This document shows positions 33,939-42,669 of a DNA stretch of 64,000 nt, one piece after another. Both the position numbers and the translations under genes were made by a program. Positions within the stretch are counted from its first letter, which is position 1. The number at the start of each line of letters is the position of its first letter. Below the pieces are notes generated by a model that searched no databases, was not told where the DNA came from, and worked only from the letters and a program-made list of their open reading frames with translations. The stretch comes from Paracidobacterium acidisoli (GTDB lineage: Bacteria > Acidobacteriota > Terriglobia > Terriglobales > Acidobacteriaceae): contig NZ_QVQT02000004.1 in NCBI RefSeq assembly GCF_003428625.2, positions 186,001-250,000 of the forward strand, given 5' to 3'.

Positions 33939-33966
33939 ATCCTCCGGCGCGGCTGCGCCGAAGGAT
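33939..33966 (-). terminator. Terminator of the NIPSNAP gene
   Basis: ATCCTCCGGCGC and GCGCCGAAGGAT form a 12-bp stem with one mismatch and a GGCT loop. On the minus strand it is followed by TTTTTCTTTT. It begins 26 bases after the NIPSNAP stop codon. Confidence 0.85.
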
Positions 33967-33991
33967 CTTCCCCGGAAAATTTTTCCCGCCG

Positions 33992-34792
33992 CTACACCTG
34001 AGACACACTCAGCGGACTCAGCAGCAGATTCGTCACATTGCTGACTGTCGGCTCAAAGCTGAAATGCGGATCTGCCGCCAGCTTCTTCCACTGCGGATCA
34101 CCGAAAAATGCCGCCCACTTCGGCTCCAGCTCCGCAGGACTTCCCAGGCTCAGCATGTAGGTCAGACACGGCATTTTGGGGCCGATCAGCGTATCGCCGA
34201 AGAACACCTGTTGAAATCCCGACCGCTGAAAGATCTCGAACTCGCCCGAATGGAACATCTCGATCTTGCGCGTATGGTCACGGTTTGTGGCGCTCTCATA
34301 GGTGCGAAGCTGATAGATCCGCTTCCCCTTCGTCGCGGCGGCCGGCGGCGGAGTCAGCTTCGGCCATCCCTGAAACGCCTCCAGCAGCGAGCTCTCGATC
34401 CTCCGGAAGGCCGGTGCATTCGCCGGCGCATTCCAGTACGGGTCCGCCGCCTTCAGAAACTCCTCATCCTCCGCAAGACGCAGATCGAGCGTCGCCAGCG
34501 TCTCGACCGACGATCCCGGAATCACCAGATAGAACGTCGGCGTCTCCGGACCGTAATCGACCTTGAATGCGCCCACAGGTCCCATACCCATGCGGCTTAA
34601 CGTCGGGATCAGCGCATCGCCGAAATAGCTCTCCGTCAATCTGGATTGCGGCCCGCTCTCCAGCTGATAGCGGCGAAGCTGATAAAACTCGCGCGAGCTG
34701 GCGGCGGCAGGGGGAGTCTGCGCGGAAAGGTCGCGCGTAAGGGCAAGAGCAGATGTGGCAAGGGAAGCGGCAAGGAACTGGCGGCGCTGCAT
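33992..34792 (-). CDS. NIPSNAP-family protein with Tat-type signal
   Basis: The 266-residue protein begins MQRRQFLAASLATSALAL, a twin-arginine-like export signal, followed by two ferredoxin-like alpha/beta repeats of the NIPSNAP type: FYQLRRYQLESGPQSRL with FKVDYGPETPTFY, and IYQLRTYESATNRDHTRKIE with FGDTLIGPKMPCLTYML. The biochemical role of bacterial NIPSNAP proteins is unknown. The ATG at 34792 has AGAAGGAGAG upstream, and an in-frame upstream start at 34843 would bury the signal. A strong terminator follows. It is divergent from the DUF1684 gene. Confidence 0.88.
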   Translation of the reverse strand: MQRRQFLAASLATSALALTRDLSAQTPPAAASSREFYQLRRYQLESGPQSRLTESYFGDALIPTLSRMGMGPVGAFKVDYGPETPTFYLVIPGSSVETLATLDLRLAEDEEFLKAADPYWNAPANAPAFRRIESSLLEAFQGWPKLTPPPAAATKGKRIYQLRTYESATNRDHTRKIEMFHSGEFEIFQRSGFQQVFFGDTLIGPKMPCLTYMLSLGSPAELEPKWAAFFGDPQWKKLAADPHFSFEPTVSNVTNLLLSPLSVSQV

Positions 34793-35003
34793 GAATCTCT
34801 CCTTCTGGAAGATGTCCGCAATTTTACGTGACCTGCGGCACACCTGGTCCGCTCCACTGTGTCTGTATGATCGCCGTGCTCGCGTCGCTCGTTTGACCCC
34901 GCCTGCAACGTGGCGCTACCCTCATCCCGTGAGTGCGCGCTGTCCATTCTTCGGTTTCTGTTGTCGCTTCTTCTGCCGTTGAAGCATACCCGGAGAACCA
35001 TGC

Positions 35004-35927
35004 ATGAAATTCCTTACGACATTCGCCACAGCCCTTGCTCTCTTTCTCGCAGCTCTGTTCGCCGCCGCCGTCGTCGTCCCCGCTCAGTGGAAATCCGATC
35101 TTCTCGCCTGGCGGGCCGATCGCGAAAAGGGACTCGCGCAGCCCGATAGCTGGCTCACACTCGTCGGCCTCGACTGGCTACAGCCCGGAGCCAATCCCTT
35201 CGGCTCAGCCGACGGCAGTCGTATCCGTCTTACCGCGCCATCCGCCGCTCCGCATCTGGGCATTCTCTTGCTCAGTGGCACTCAGGTGCGCCTCATCCCA
35301 CCGCCTGGCGGATTTCCCGCCGCACTCCGCGTCGACGGCAAACCCGCGCAGCCTGTGCTGCTCACCGATGACAGCGAGAACCACCCCTCCGTCCTCACCG
35401 CCGGAAGCCTTACCATGACCGTCATCCATCGCGGAGGCCGCTTCGCGCTCCGCATCAAAGACGCGCAATCCCCCACGCGGCTCCACTTCCACGGCCTGCA
35501 CTGGTATCCGGCCGACCCGCACTATCGCGTCGATGCAAAATGGATTCCCTCGGCTCCGGGCAGCACGCTTCACATCGCGACCATCATCGGCACCACGCTC
35601 AACCTCCCCGCTCCGGGCATCGCCGAATTCATCCTCGACGGCAAAACCCTGCAGCTTGAGCCGGTCATTGAAGAGCCCGGAGATACCCAGCTCTTCTTCA
35701 TCGTGCGCGATATCACCAGCCGCACCACCAGCTACGGCGCAGCCCGCTTCCTCTACACCGGTTTCCCCGACCACGGCCTCGACAAGCCCGGCCACCTGAT
35801 CCTGGATTTCAATCGCCTGCGGAATCCGCCCTGCGCCTACACACCGTACGCCACGTGCCCGCTGCCGCCCGAGAAGAACCGCCTGAGTATCGCTCTCCCC
35901 GTCGGCGAAGAGCGCTATTCGCACTGA
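35004..35927 (+). CDS. DUF1684 family secreted or anchored protein
   Basis: The 307-residue protein has a hydrophobic N-terminus (signal or anchor, about 5-27), SWLTLVGLDWLQPGANPFGS, and a C-terminal block DFNRLRNPPCAYTPYATCPLPPEKNRL that is the conserved heart of DUF1684, with two cysteines in PPC and TCPLPP. Nothing certain is known about the family's activity. The ATG at 35004 is preceded by GGAGAACC. It is divergent from the NIPSNAP gene and convergent with the ROK gene; no operon partner is evident. Confidence 0.85.
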   Translation: MKFLTTFATALALFLAALFAAAVVVPAQWKSDLLAWRADREKGLAQPDSWLTLVGLDWLQPGANPFGSADGSRIRLTAPSAAPHLGILLLSGTQVRLIPPPGGFPAALRVDGKPAQPVLLTDDSENHPSVLTAGSLTMTVIHRGGRFALRIKDAQSPTRLHFHGLHWYPADPHYRVDAKWIPSAPGSTLHIATIIGTTLNLPAPGIAEFILDGKTLQLEPVIEEPGDTQLFFIVRDITSRTTSYGAARFLYTGFPDHGLDKPGHLILDFNRLRNPPCAYTPYATCPLPPEKNRLSIALPVGEERYSH

Positions 35928-36039
35928 ATGGCAATGCACCGCGACCGCGCACGGAAGAGCAAAACCTGAAAACCCGTATCCGAAGATCGCCCGTGCGCAG
36001 ACCAGCCAGCGTCGCGTATAGCCTTCGCCCCGGAATTGC

Positions 36040-36942
36040 CTAGACCGCGCTGCGGATCACGTATTCCGCCGCGGCCCCGGCTCCAATCACTGAGGTCGTA
36101 TGCTCCTCCGGCAGAACCTCCACCGTATAGCTCTGCAGCGGGCTCATCTTGACCATCTCGTACAGATACTGCTTCAGCAGCGGCAGCTCCAGCCGCTGAA
36201 TATCCCGGCCTGTGTAGTAAAACTTTCCCGGCCCTTCCAGATGTATCTGCGAGGCCGTCGCGGCTGCCAGCGCCCTGTGCCACAGTTCGACGAACTCCAC
36301 GCACCGCCGGTCGCCCTTTTTAGCCGCGGCAAATACCTCGTCCGGCTCCAGGTCAAGAAAGCGCAGCCGCATCGCCCGGTGGCCCATAATGCCTTCCAGG
36401 TGTCCCCGTCCGCCGCATCCGCAGTAATTCTCCTTCGGGTCGAGCGTAACCGTTGTATGTCCGCCCTCCCACGGTCCTTCCGTGTAGGGAAACCGCCCAA
36501 ATCCAATCCCGTTGCCGATCGTCCACACCCGCACCGAGCGGTCCAGCCGTCCCCGGCTCGCAGCCAGCCCGGCGGCGACGGCATCGGCGTCGTTGAAGAC
36601 CTGCACCGTCCAGTCGATGCCTCGCGCCTTCAGCCCTGTCTCCACATTCTCCCGGACATGCGCGCCTTTCAGCTGCGGCAGATTCGGAGAATCCAGAATC
36701 ACGCCCTTATGCACGATCCCCGGCATCGCCACACCCACTGCGGAAATCTCAGAGCCCGCCGGAGCTACCTCTGCAATGGAGTCGCAGATCAGCTCGCACA
36801 GTGCGTCCGTGGGCATCTCCAAAAGAGCATTCGTGTCATCGGTGCGCTTCGGAAACTCCTGGAGCGCTCCCTGCAGAGTATGGTCATCCAGAAGCCCCAC
36901 CTTTACCCGCTCGGCCATGACCACACCCACGGTCTTTGCCAT
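36040..36942 (-). CDS. ROK-family sugar kinase-like protein
   Basis: ROK proteins are sugar kinases (glucokinase, N-acetylhexosamine kinases) or related repressors; without an N-terminal helix-turn-helix this one is probably a kinase. The 300 residues show VGVAMPGIV, NDADAVAAG and the zinc region CGCGGRGHLEG, in which the usual third cysteine of C-x-C-G-x-x-G-C is replaced by His. TIGNGIGFG resembles the usual phosphate-binding loop TIGTGIGGG but lacks one glycine. The ATG at 36942 has AGGAGGAGCAGG upstream. It follows sthA after 18 bases, so the two form an operon. Confidence 0.85.
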   Translation of the reverse strand: MAKTVGVVMAERVKVGLLDDHTLQGALQEFPKRTDDTNALLEMPTDALCELICDSIAEVAPAGSEISAVGVAMPGIVHKGVILDSPNLPQLKGAHVRENVETGLKARGIDWTVQVFNDADAVAAGLAASRGRLDRSVRVWTIGNGIGFGRFPYTEGPWEGGHTTVTLDPKENYCGCGGRGHLEGIMGHRAMRLRFLDLEPDEVFAAAKKGDRRCVEFVELWHRALAAATASQIHLEGPGKFYYTGRDIQRLELPLLKQYLYEMVKMSPLQSYTVEVLPEEHTTSVIGAGAAAEYVIRSAV

Positions 36943-36960
36943 CCTGCTCCTCCTGCCGGC

Positions 36961-38358
36961 TCAGTCTTCGAAACGCGCCAGTTTGTTGACTCCGTTAAAC
37001 GCTGCCGCCTTGTAGCATTCGGCCAGCGTGGGATAGTTGAATACCGAATCGATGAAATAGTCCAGCGTGCCGTTCAGCGTCATCACCGCCTGGCCGATAT
37101 GCACCAGCTCCGCTGCGCCTTCCCCGATGATATGTACGCCCAGAATCGCCCGCGTCTCGCGGTGAAAAACCAGCTTCAGCCGTCCCGTCGTGTCGCCGCG
37201 TATCTGCCCGCGCGCAATCTCGCGGTAATACGCGACGCCCACCTCATACGGAACATCCTCTTCCGTCAGCTGCTCCTCTGTCTTGCCGATAAAGGAGATC
37301 TCCGGAATTGTGTAAATCCCATACGGATAAAAGCTGGGGTTCGACTGCATCGAGTCGTTTCCGTACGCCCGCTCGATCGCGATGCGCCCCTGTTCCATCG
37401 AAACCGACGCAAGGCTGGGAAAACCGATCACGTCGCCGACGGCAAAAATATGCGGCACCTTCGTCCGGAAATCCTGATCCACCGGAATGCGCCCGCGCCC
37501 GTCCGCCTCGACGCCCGCCGCCGTCAGGTTCAGCTCGTCGATATTGCCCTGGCGTCCCACCGCGTACAGCAGCGCATTGCCCGAGATCCGTTTTTTGCTC
37601 TCCAGATTGGCGACGACCGTCCCGTCAGGAAGCTCCTCAACGCTCTCCACCTCTTCGGCCAGCCGCATCGTTACCCGGCTGTCGCGCAGATGGTAGCTCA
37701 GCGCCTCCACAATCTCCTGATCGGCAAACTCGAGCAGTTTCGGCCGCTTTTCCACCAGCGTCACCCGCACGCCCAGCGCCGCAAACATGCACGTGTACTC
37801 CACGCCGATCACGCCGCCGCCCACCACGATCAGCGTCTTCGGCAGGTCCTGCAGCTCCAGCACCTGATCGCTGTTGATGATCGTGCGCCCGTTGATCGGA
37901 ACCTTCGCCGAATCCGCCGGCCGCGTCCCCACCGCGATCACGATCTTTTCGGCCTCGTAGCTGTTGGTCCCGCGCGGCCCTTCCACGTGAACATGGTGCG
38001 GATCGTCAAAGCGCGCCGTGCCGCTGACTACCTCCACACCGTTGCGCGAAAGCTGCGCCTCGGTGACGTCGATCTCCGTCTTGATCACGTGCTGCACCCG
38101 GAAGGCAAGATCCGACATCGTGATCTTCTCCTTCACGCGGTAATTCATCCCGTAAATCGAGCGGTAGTTGTATCCGGAGAGATGCAGTACCGCCTCGCGC
38201 ATCGTCTTGCTCGGAATCGTTCCGGTATTGATGCACACACCGCCCACCACACTGCGCATCTCCACCAGCGCGACGCTCTTCCCCTTCTTCACGGCGGAAA
38301 CGGCGGCGCGCTGGCCCGAAGGACCCGATCCTATCACCAGCAAATCGTATTTCGTCAT
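36961..38358 (-). CDS. sthA: Soluble pyridine nucleotide transhydrogenase SthA
   Basis: SthA is an FAD enzyme that moves hydride between NADPH and NAD+. The 465-residue protein begins DLLVIGSGPSGQRAA (FAD-binding), has GGVCINTGTIPSKT where the second cysteine of lipoamide-dehydrogenase-type redox pairs is replaced by Thr (C42, T47), a second Rossmann loop VVGGGVIGVEYTCMFAALG, and FAVGDVIGFPSLASVSMEQGR. The lack of the disulfide and of the C-terminal His in YPTLAECYK distinguishes it from the disulfide reductases. It is co-transcribed with the ROK gene and divergent from the ThiE-like gene. Confidence 0.94.
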   Translation of the reverse strand: MTKYDLLVIGSGPSGQRAAVSAVKKGKSVALVEMRSVVGGVCINTGTIPSKTMREAVLHLSGYNYRSIYGMNYRVKEKITMSDLAFRVQHVIKTEIDVTEAQLSRNGVEVVSGTARFDDPHHVHVEGPRGTNSYEAEKIVIAVGTRPADSAKVPINGRTIINSDQVLELQDLPKTLIVVGGGVIGVEYTCMFAALGVRVTLVEKRPKLLEFADQEIVEALSYHLRDSRVTMRLAEEVESVEELPDGTVVANLESKKRISGNALLYAVGRQGNIDELNLTAAGVEADGRGRIPVDQDFRTKVPHIFAVGDVIGFPSLASVSMEQGRIAIERAYGNDSMQSNPSFYPYGIYTIPEISFIGKTEEQLTEEDVPYEVGVAYYREIARGQIRGDTTGRLKLVFHRETRAILGVHIIGEGAAELVHIGQAVMTLNGTLDYFIDSVFNYPTLAECYKAAAFNGVNKLARFED

Positions 38359-38495
38359 GTCGTCAGAGGAGGCCTCAAAGGCGTGCTCCAGGGCTTGATC
38401 TTAAACCGTCGGGGATCAGAATTGCGTGAAAGGACATTTAGTGGAGAGCTTTCTTCCCAATTTGGCGTAGTCCGTCGCGGTAGACTCAATTCGGG

Positions 38496-39113
38496 ATGCT
38501 GCTCTGCGCCATCACCAACCGGAAACTGCTCGGTGACGACGAGTCCTCCCGCCGCGCCGCGCTCGTCCATCGCACCCAAATCTGGGCCCGCGACGGCATT
38601 CCCTTTATCCTGATCCGCGAAAAGGATCTCCCACTTCCCGATCTCCAGTCCCTCGCCTCCGAAATCGCCGCCGTCGTTCACGCCGAAGGCGGCAAAACCC
38701 GCCTGCTCCTCAGCGCGCCCCCGCAGCTCGCCCTCGCAGCAAACGCCGACGGCATCCACCTCTCGAGCGGCATCGGCCTTCCCGGCATCACCGCCGCCGA
38801 ACAGGCCTACCGCCGCGCCGGGCGCGAGCCTCTTGTCAGCGTCTCCTGTCACAATCCCGACGACATCCGCCAGGCCCGCGGCGCATCTCTGCTGCTCTTC
38901 GCGCCGGTCTTTGAAAAGGTGACCGAAACCCGCACCCTCCCCGGCCAGGGCCTCGTACCGCTCCGCCAGGCCTGCCAGGCCGCAGGAGACATCCCCGTCC
39001 TCGCCCTCGGCGGCATCACCGCCTCCAACGCCCGCGTCTGCGTCGATGCAGGAGCCGCCGGCATCGCCGCTATCCGCCTCTTTCTCACCGGCGCCTGGCA
39101 CGCCCTCCGCTGA
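38496..39113 (+). CDS. Thiamine-phosphate synthase/TenI-like protein
   Basis: The 205-residue alpha/beta barrel matches the TMP-TENI family: ITNRKLL, IREKDLP (pyrophosphate-side Arg/Lys), ANADGIHLSS, VSVSCHNPDDI and the C-terminal VLALGGITASNARVCVDAGAAGIAAI. ThiE joins hydroxymethylpyrimidine diphosphate and thiazole phosphate. Here the usual GP-x-x-P-T-x-T-K loop reads FAPVFEKVTETR, so thiazole-tautomerase-type (TenI) activity or an altered ThiE is also possible. The ATG at 38496 starts the first strand. It is divergent from sthA. No other thiamine gene is in the window. Confidence 0.82.
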   Translation: MLLCAITNRKLLGDDESSRRAALVHRTQIWARDGIPFILIREKDLPLPDLQSLASEIAAVVHAEGGKTRLLLSAPPQLALAANADGIHLSSGIGLPGITAAEQAYRRAGREPLVSVSCHNPDDIRQARGASLLLFAPVFEKVTETRTLPGQGLVPLRQACQAAGDIPVLALGGITASNARVCVDAGAAGIAAIRLFLTGAWHALR

Positions 39114-39270
39114 TTCCTTCGGCTGGTTCACTCCGGACCGGCGTATCCCGGGCAGCGCTGATTCATCAGATTGATTTGTTTCGGACGGATCTATCCCGGC
39201 AACGCTGACCGCCGTCCCAAAATCCCGCACACGCTGTGTACACTGCGAAAGAAAGGAGCTGATTTCCGTC

Positions 39271-39375
39271 CGCTGGCTGCTTTTTCGCTGACCGGACCTC
39301 CGCTGACCGCTTTTCAGCTAACCGGCCTTTAGCTGACCGTTTCTTCGCTGACCGCCTCCTGGCTGCTTTCTCCCA
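39271..39375. repeat. Seven imperfect tandem 15-bp repeats before the thioesterase gene
   Basis: Seven consecutive 15-base units (39271, 39286, 39301, 39316, 39331, 39346, 39361), mostly of the form [CA]GCTGACCGnnnnTT, run up to the ATG of the thioesterase gene. A degenerate eighth may precede them. One frame crossing them contains TAG and the other two meet TGA, and no start codon lies upstream, so the array is non-coding. It occupies the place of the ribosome-binding site. Confidence 0.85.
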
Positions 39376-39944
39376 TGTCCCACTTCAACAGCTTTGTCCG
39401 CATTCCCGCTCTCGCCCTTCGCCAGCGCATCCGGCCGCTGCCCCGCATCGGCGTTCTCGACGAGGATTGCCTCGCAATGCGCGTCCGGCCCCTCGACATC
39501 GACTTCAACCTGCACCTCAACAACGCCCGCTACCTCAGTCTCATGGATTACGGCCGCATGCACCTCATCGCGGCCATCGGCGCCCTCGACCCCGCTCTCC
39601 GCGCCCGCTGGATGCCGCTCGTCGGCTCCATTTTCATCACCTACCGCCGCTCCCTGAATCTCTTTGCGCCCTTCACCCTCGCCTCGCGCATCCTCTGCTG
39701 GGATGAAAAGTGGTTCTACATGGAGCAGGTCTTTCGCACCCCGACCACCCCCGGCTCCGATACGGATGGCCTCGCCGCCATCGCCTGGGTCAAAGGACTC
39801 TTCCGCGCAAAGACCGGCAACGTCGCGCCGCAGCAGATCGTCCACCTCGTCGCTCCCGGCCTCGCCTCGCCCCTCATGCCTGAATCTCTCGCGCAGTGGA
39901 ACACCCTCACCCGGGAAAAACTGGTTCAGGCCGACGGATTGTAA
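39375..39944 (+). CDS. Acyl-CoA thioesterase-like hotdog protein
   Basis: The 189-residue protein has the thioesterase-like (4HBT/Them6-type) hotdog fold with the active-site segment DIDFNLHLNNARYLSLMDYGR spread over residues 42-62, including the catalytic-type Asp and the helix-start Asn, followed by FITYRRSLN and the WFYMEQVF strand. It probably hydrolyses acyl-CoA or acyl-ACP thioesters, the chain length being unknown. The ATG at 39375 directly abuts a 15-bp tandem array, so it lacks an ordinary ribosome-binding site. Confidence 0.85.
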   Translation: MSHFNSFVRIPALALRQRIRPLPRIGVLDEDCLAMRVRPLDIDFNLHLNNARYLSLMDYGRMHLIAAIGALDPALRARWMPLVGSIFITYRRSLNLFAPFTLASRILCWDEKWFYMEQVFRTPTTPGSDTDGLAAIAWVKGLFRAKTGNVAPQQIVHLVAPGLASPLMPESLAQWNTLTREKLVQADGL

Positions 39945-40218
39945 GGATTTTCAGAGAAGTGGACTCAGGGCAGTACCGGGAAAGCCCGCACTCGCACCGT
40001 CCCGATCCTGTTACCAATGGGCAGCGCAATGGCAATCAGGAGAAAGTAGAACAGAAAATCCGCGATCTTCGCCGCAGGCTCTGACGAGCAGATCAAAAAT
40101 TCACACCGCACCCGCTGACAACCCCACACGCCGCGACTACGATGGCTCCGTCTGCACCGGCCTGGCGGCACACGCGGCCTGCAGACACAAACCCACACGT
40201 CCCGAAAGGATGGCTCTC

Positions 40219-40569
40219 ATGGCTAACCCCTTCGTTCACCTCGAGCTCAACACGCCCGATCTCGCCAAAGCCAAAGAGTTTTACGGTCAGCTCTGCGGCT
40301 GGACCTTTGAAGATTCGCCCACGCCCCACGGCGTCTACTCCCTCTTCCGTCCCGACAACGGCCCCGGCGGCGGCATCATGAGCATGCCCGACGGGCCTAC
40401 CCAGTGGCTGCCTTACATCGGCGTCGACGACATCCACGCCGCCACGGATAAAGCGGAAGCCCTCGGCGCAAAGGTCTGCATGCGCGCCCAGGAAGTCCCT
40501 CAGATGGGCTGGTTTTCCGTGCTGACCGACCCCACCGGAGCCGCCATCGCTCTCTGGCAGGGCAGATAA
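40219..40569 (+). CDS. VOC-superfamily (glyoxalase-like) protein
   Basis: A 116-residue vicinal-oxygen-chelate protein with two beta-alpha-beta-beta-beta modules: FVHLELNTPDLAKAKEFYGQ (with the His metal-ligand position) and WLPYIGVDDIHAATDKAEALG, ending FSVLTDPTGAAIALWQG. Similar proteins include glyoxalases, antibiotic-resistance proteins and many of unknown role; nothing here decides which. The ATG at 40219 has GAAAGGA nine bases upstream; another ATG at 40210 overlaps that site. Confidence 0.88.
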   Translation: MANPFVHLELNTPDLAKAKEFYGQLCGWTFEDSPTPHGVYSLFRPDNGPGGGIMSMPDGPTQWLPYIGVDDIHAATDKAEALGAKVCMRAQEVPQMGWFSVLTDPTGAAIALWQGR

Positions 40570-40709
40570 CCCAACCACGGCGCACCCGCCCTCCCCATGA
40601 CAGGGAAAAGGCAGCAAAGTGCCTCCCCTCCCTGCATAAAGAGACGGAGCGCCGGTTAGCGCCTGCTCGTTACAGGCGCAGACAGAAAAATCAGATCGCG
40701 GGACCGGTG

Positions 40710-40919
40710 CTACGCCGCGTGCGCCGGTTCAAAGCCGTCACAGCCGCTGATCGGCGTGACTTTCAGGTGCAGCGAGGCATTCTTCGGAAGACCGCAGGAA
40801 TCCACCATCGACTCCGGAGCCTGCTTCGTGGTCAGAATAGCCACCAGCTTGTCGTTGCTGGCATGCCCTTCCCCGAAGTGGCTGCAGAGACCGCATTGAC
40901 CGTTGTGAACTGCGAGCAT
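40710..40919 (-). CDS. Small cysteine-containing protein of unknown function
   Basis: A 69-residue protein starting MLAVHNGQCGLCSHFGEGH, with a C-x-x-C pair followed by His residues and two more cysteines in VDSCGLP and ISGCDG, a composition that suggests metal binding or redox activity. The ATG at 40919 has GTGGAGGTGC seven bases upstream, an almost ideal ribosome-binding site, which is the main support for it being real. It is convergent with the VOC gene. I do not recognise the family with certainty. Confidence 0.7.
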   Translation of the reverse strand: MLAVHNGQCGLCSHFGEGHASNDKLVAILTTKQAPESMVDSCGLPKNASLHLKVTPISGCDGFEPAHAA

Positions 40920-41467
40920 AAGCACCTCCACTGAGATAACCATCGGACGCCGCCATCATGCCGCCAGGTTGTCCGGATGTCCAGTGAAAAAATTCCTGTA
41001 ACCTTCTGAATTTACGACCATTTATGTCCCATTTATTAAGGACCGCTATGGTCGGAAACCCTTCCATCTGCAGCCTGTGTTAGACTTTATCTACGCTCAG
41101 TTGTTTGGTTTGTGAGCCGTTCTCGCCCTCATCAGCAGGACCGCCTTCCACGAAAAAATTCCAGGCCCCTCAGCGTAATGGCCCGCACCGATGGATCGGT
41201 TCGGGACCAGGCCCTCGCCATCCGGCGCGAGCCGAAGCTGCAGCGTGAGGCAGGAAACAGGCCTCCCGAATGCGCGCCGCACAGGCCGCCGGGGATGAGA
41301 GCCTGAAAGATTTGATCCTTCCCTGCGTACATCAATATCATCCGCTCCCTTTGCGCGGCAGGCCGCCGTTCTTCGGGAGCAGCACGACCGGCAGCCCCGG
41401 CGTCTCCTCGTATCCGGCACAATTCCGGAGGAGCATGCGTCCGGCATCTGCCCCATCAAGGACCTAC
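40920..41467. other. Gene-free region between the small Cys protein and the DEAD-box helicase
   Basis: About 550 bases with no convincing gene. The stretch at 40985-41100 is A+T-rich and should hold the divergent promoters for both neighbours. The remaining 350 bases would form a long helicase leader. Long leaders are known for some cold-inducible DEAD-box genes, but no cold-shock element was identified here. Confidence 0.45.
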
Positions 41468-42649
41468 GTGACCCAGTTTTCCGATTTTTCCCTCTCGCCC
41501 GAGCTGCAGAAGCACCTGGCGAACGCAAATTTCACCACCCCCACCCCCGTTCAGGCAGGAGCCATTCCGCCCGCCCTCGAAGGCCGCGACGTGCTCGCTA
41601 CCGCTCAGACCGGAACCGGCAAAACCCTCAGCTTCCTCGTTCCGCTGATCGAGCGCACCGCCGGTCTCGCCACCAAAGGCGCTTCGGCGCTCATCCTGCT
41701 CCCCACCCGCGAGCTGGCCATCCAGGTTCTCGAAGCCTATAAGCAGCTCACCCGAACGCCCGAACACGGTAAAGGCCGGGGTCGGGGCCATCATCAGTCC
41801 TCCGGCCGGCACGATGCCGCGCTCGTCGTCGGCGGTCTCGCCGAAGGCCCGCAGCTTGAGGCCATCCGCCGCGGCGCAAAGCTGATCGTCGCCACCCCCG
41901 GACGCCTCGAGGATTACCTCACCCGCAACCTCGTCAGCCTGAAGGATGTAAAGATCCTTGTCCTCGACGAAGTGGACCGCATGCTCGACATGGGCTTCCA
42001 GCCGGCCATCCGCCGTATCGCCGCGGCGCTGCCCGCCGAGCGCCAGACGCTCTGCTACTCGGCGACTCTCAGCCCGCAGATCCAGCAGGTCACCCGCGAA
42101 TATCTGAAGAACCCGGCCCGCGTCGAAATCGGCTCCGTGCTCAAGCCTTCCGACCGCGTCGAGCTCCGCGCCTTCGAGGTTCCGCAGGAGAAGAAGCAGG
42201 AGCTCCTCGAGCACCTGCTCGGCTCGCATGACGGCAGCTTTCTCGTCTTCGTCCGCACCAAGCATGGTGCCGACCGCATGGCCCGCCGCCTCATCCGCAG
42301 CGGACACTCCGCCACGCAGATCCACGGCGATCGCTCGCAGTCGCAGCGCAACGCCGCCCTGCGCAGCTTCGCCGAAGGCCGTCACCGCGTCCTCGTCGCG
42401 ACCGACGTAGCCGCTCGCGGCATCGACGTCGCCGACGTGGCCCATGTCGTCAACTACGACATGCCGAAGGAAGTTGAGGATTTCGTGCACCGCGTCGGCC
42501 GCACCGGCCGCGCCTCCTCACACGGCATCGCCTCCACCTTTGCCTCGCCGGAAGAGAAGCACGACCTGCGGAAGATCGAGCGCCGGCTCTCCATCACCAT
42601 GAAGAAATTCCGCGTGAAGGCAAACGAAACAACAGCTCAGTCTGCATAA
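41468..42649 (+). CDS. DEAD-box ATP-dependent RNA helicase (RhlE-like)
   Basis: The 393-residue protein has the complete helicase core: Q-motif region FSLSPELQKHL...TTPTPVQ, Walker A AQTGTGKT (46-53), PTRELA, TPGR, the Walker B box as DEVD rather than DEAD, SAT, TDVAARGIDV and HRVGRTGR. The short C-terminus (KKFRVKANETTAQSA) lacks an added RNA-binding domain. It probably remodels ribosomal or messenger RNA. I placed the start at the GTG at 41468 because AAGGA is seven bases upstream and the Q-motif follows at once; an ATG at 41435 is also open. Confidence 0.92.
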   Translation: MTQFSDFSLSPELQKHLANANFTTPTPVQAGAIPPALEGRDVLATAQTGTGKTLSFLVPLIERTAGLATKGASALILLPTRELAIQVLEAYKQLTRTPEHGKGRGRGHHQSSGRHDAALVVGGLAEGPQLEAIRRGAKLIVATPGRLEDYLTRNLVSLKDVKILVLDEVDRMLDMGFQPAIRRIAAALPAERQTLCYSATLSPQIQQVTREYLKNPARVEIGSVLKPSDRVELRAFEVPQEKKQELLEHLLGSHDGSFLVFVRTKHGADRMARRLIRSGHSATQIHGDRSQSQRNAALRSFAEGRHRVLVATDVAARGIDVADVAHVVNYDMPKEVEDFVHRVGRTGRASSHGIASTFASPEEKHDLRKIERRLSITMKKFRVKANETTAQSA

Positions 42650-42669
42650 GGCATGCAGAAGAAGCCGGG

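Noticed and set aside
36100-38613. An 837-codon plus-strand open frame over the ROK and sthA genes
   Set aside because: Rich in Arg/His/Gln with no recognisable fold; both minus-strand genes have diagnostic motifs.
39272-39400. Pentapeptide-like repeat (A-D-R-x-x) in one frame of the 15-bp array
   Set aside because: A TGA lies just upstream and no start codon precedes the repeat in that frame, so it cannot be translated as such.
40944-41467. Possible extended N-terminus of the DEAD-box helicase (from 41270)
   Set aside because: The extra residues have no helicase homology, and the GTG at 41468 has a better ribosome-binding site.
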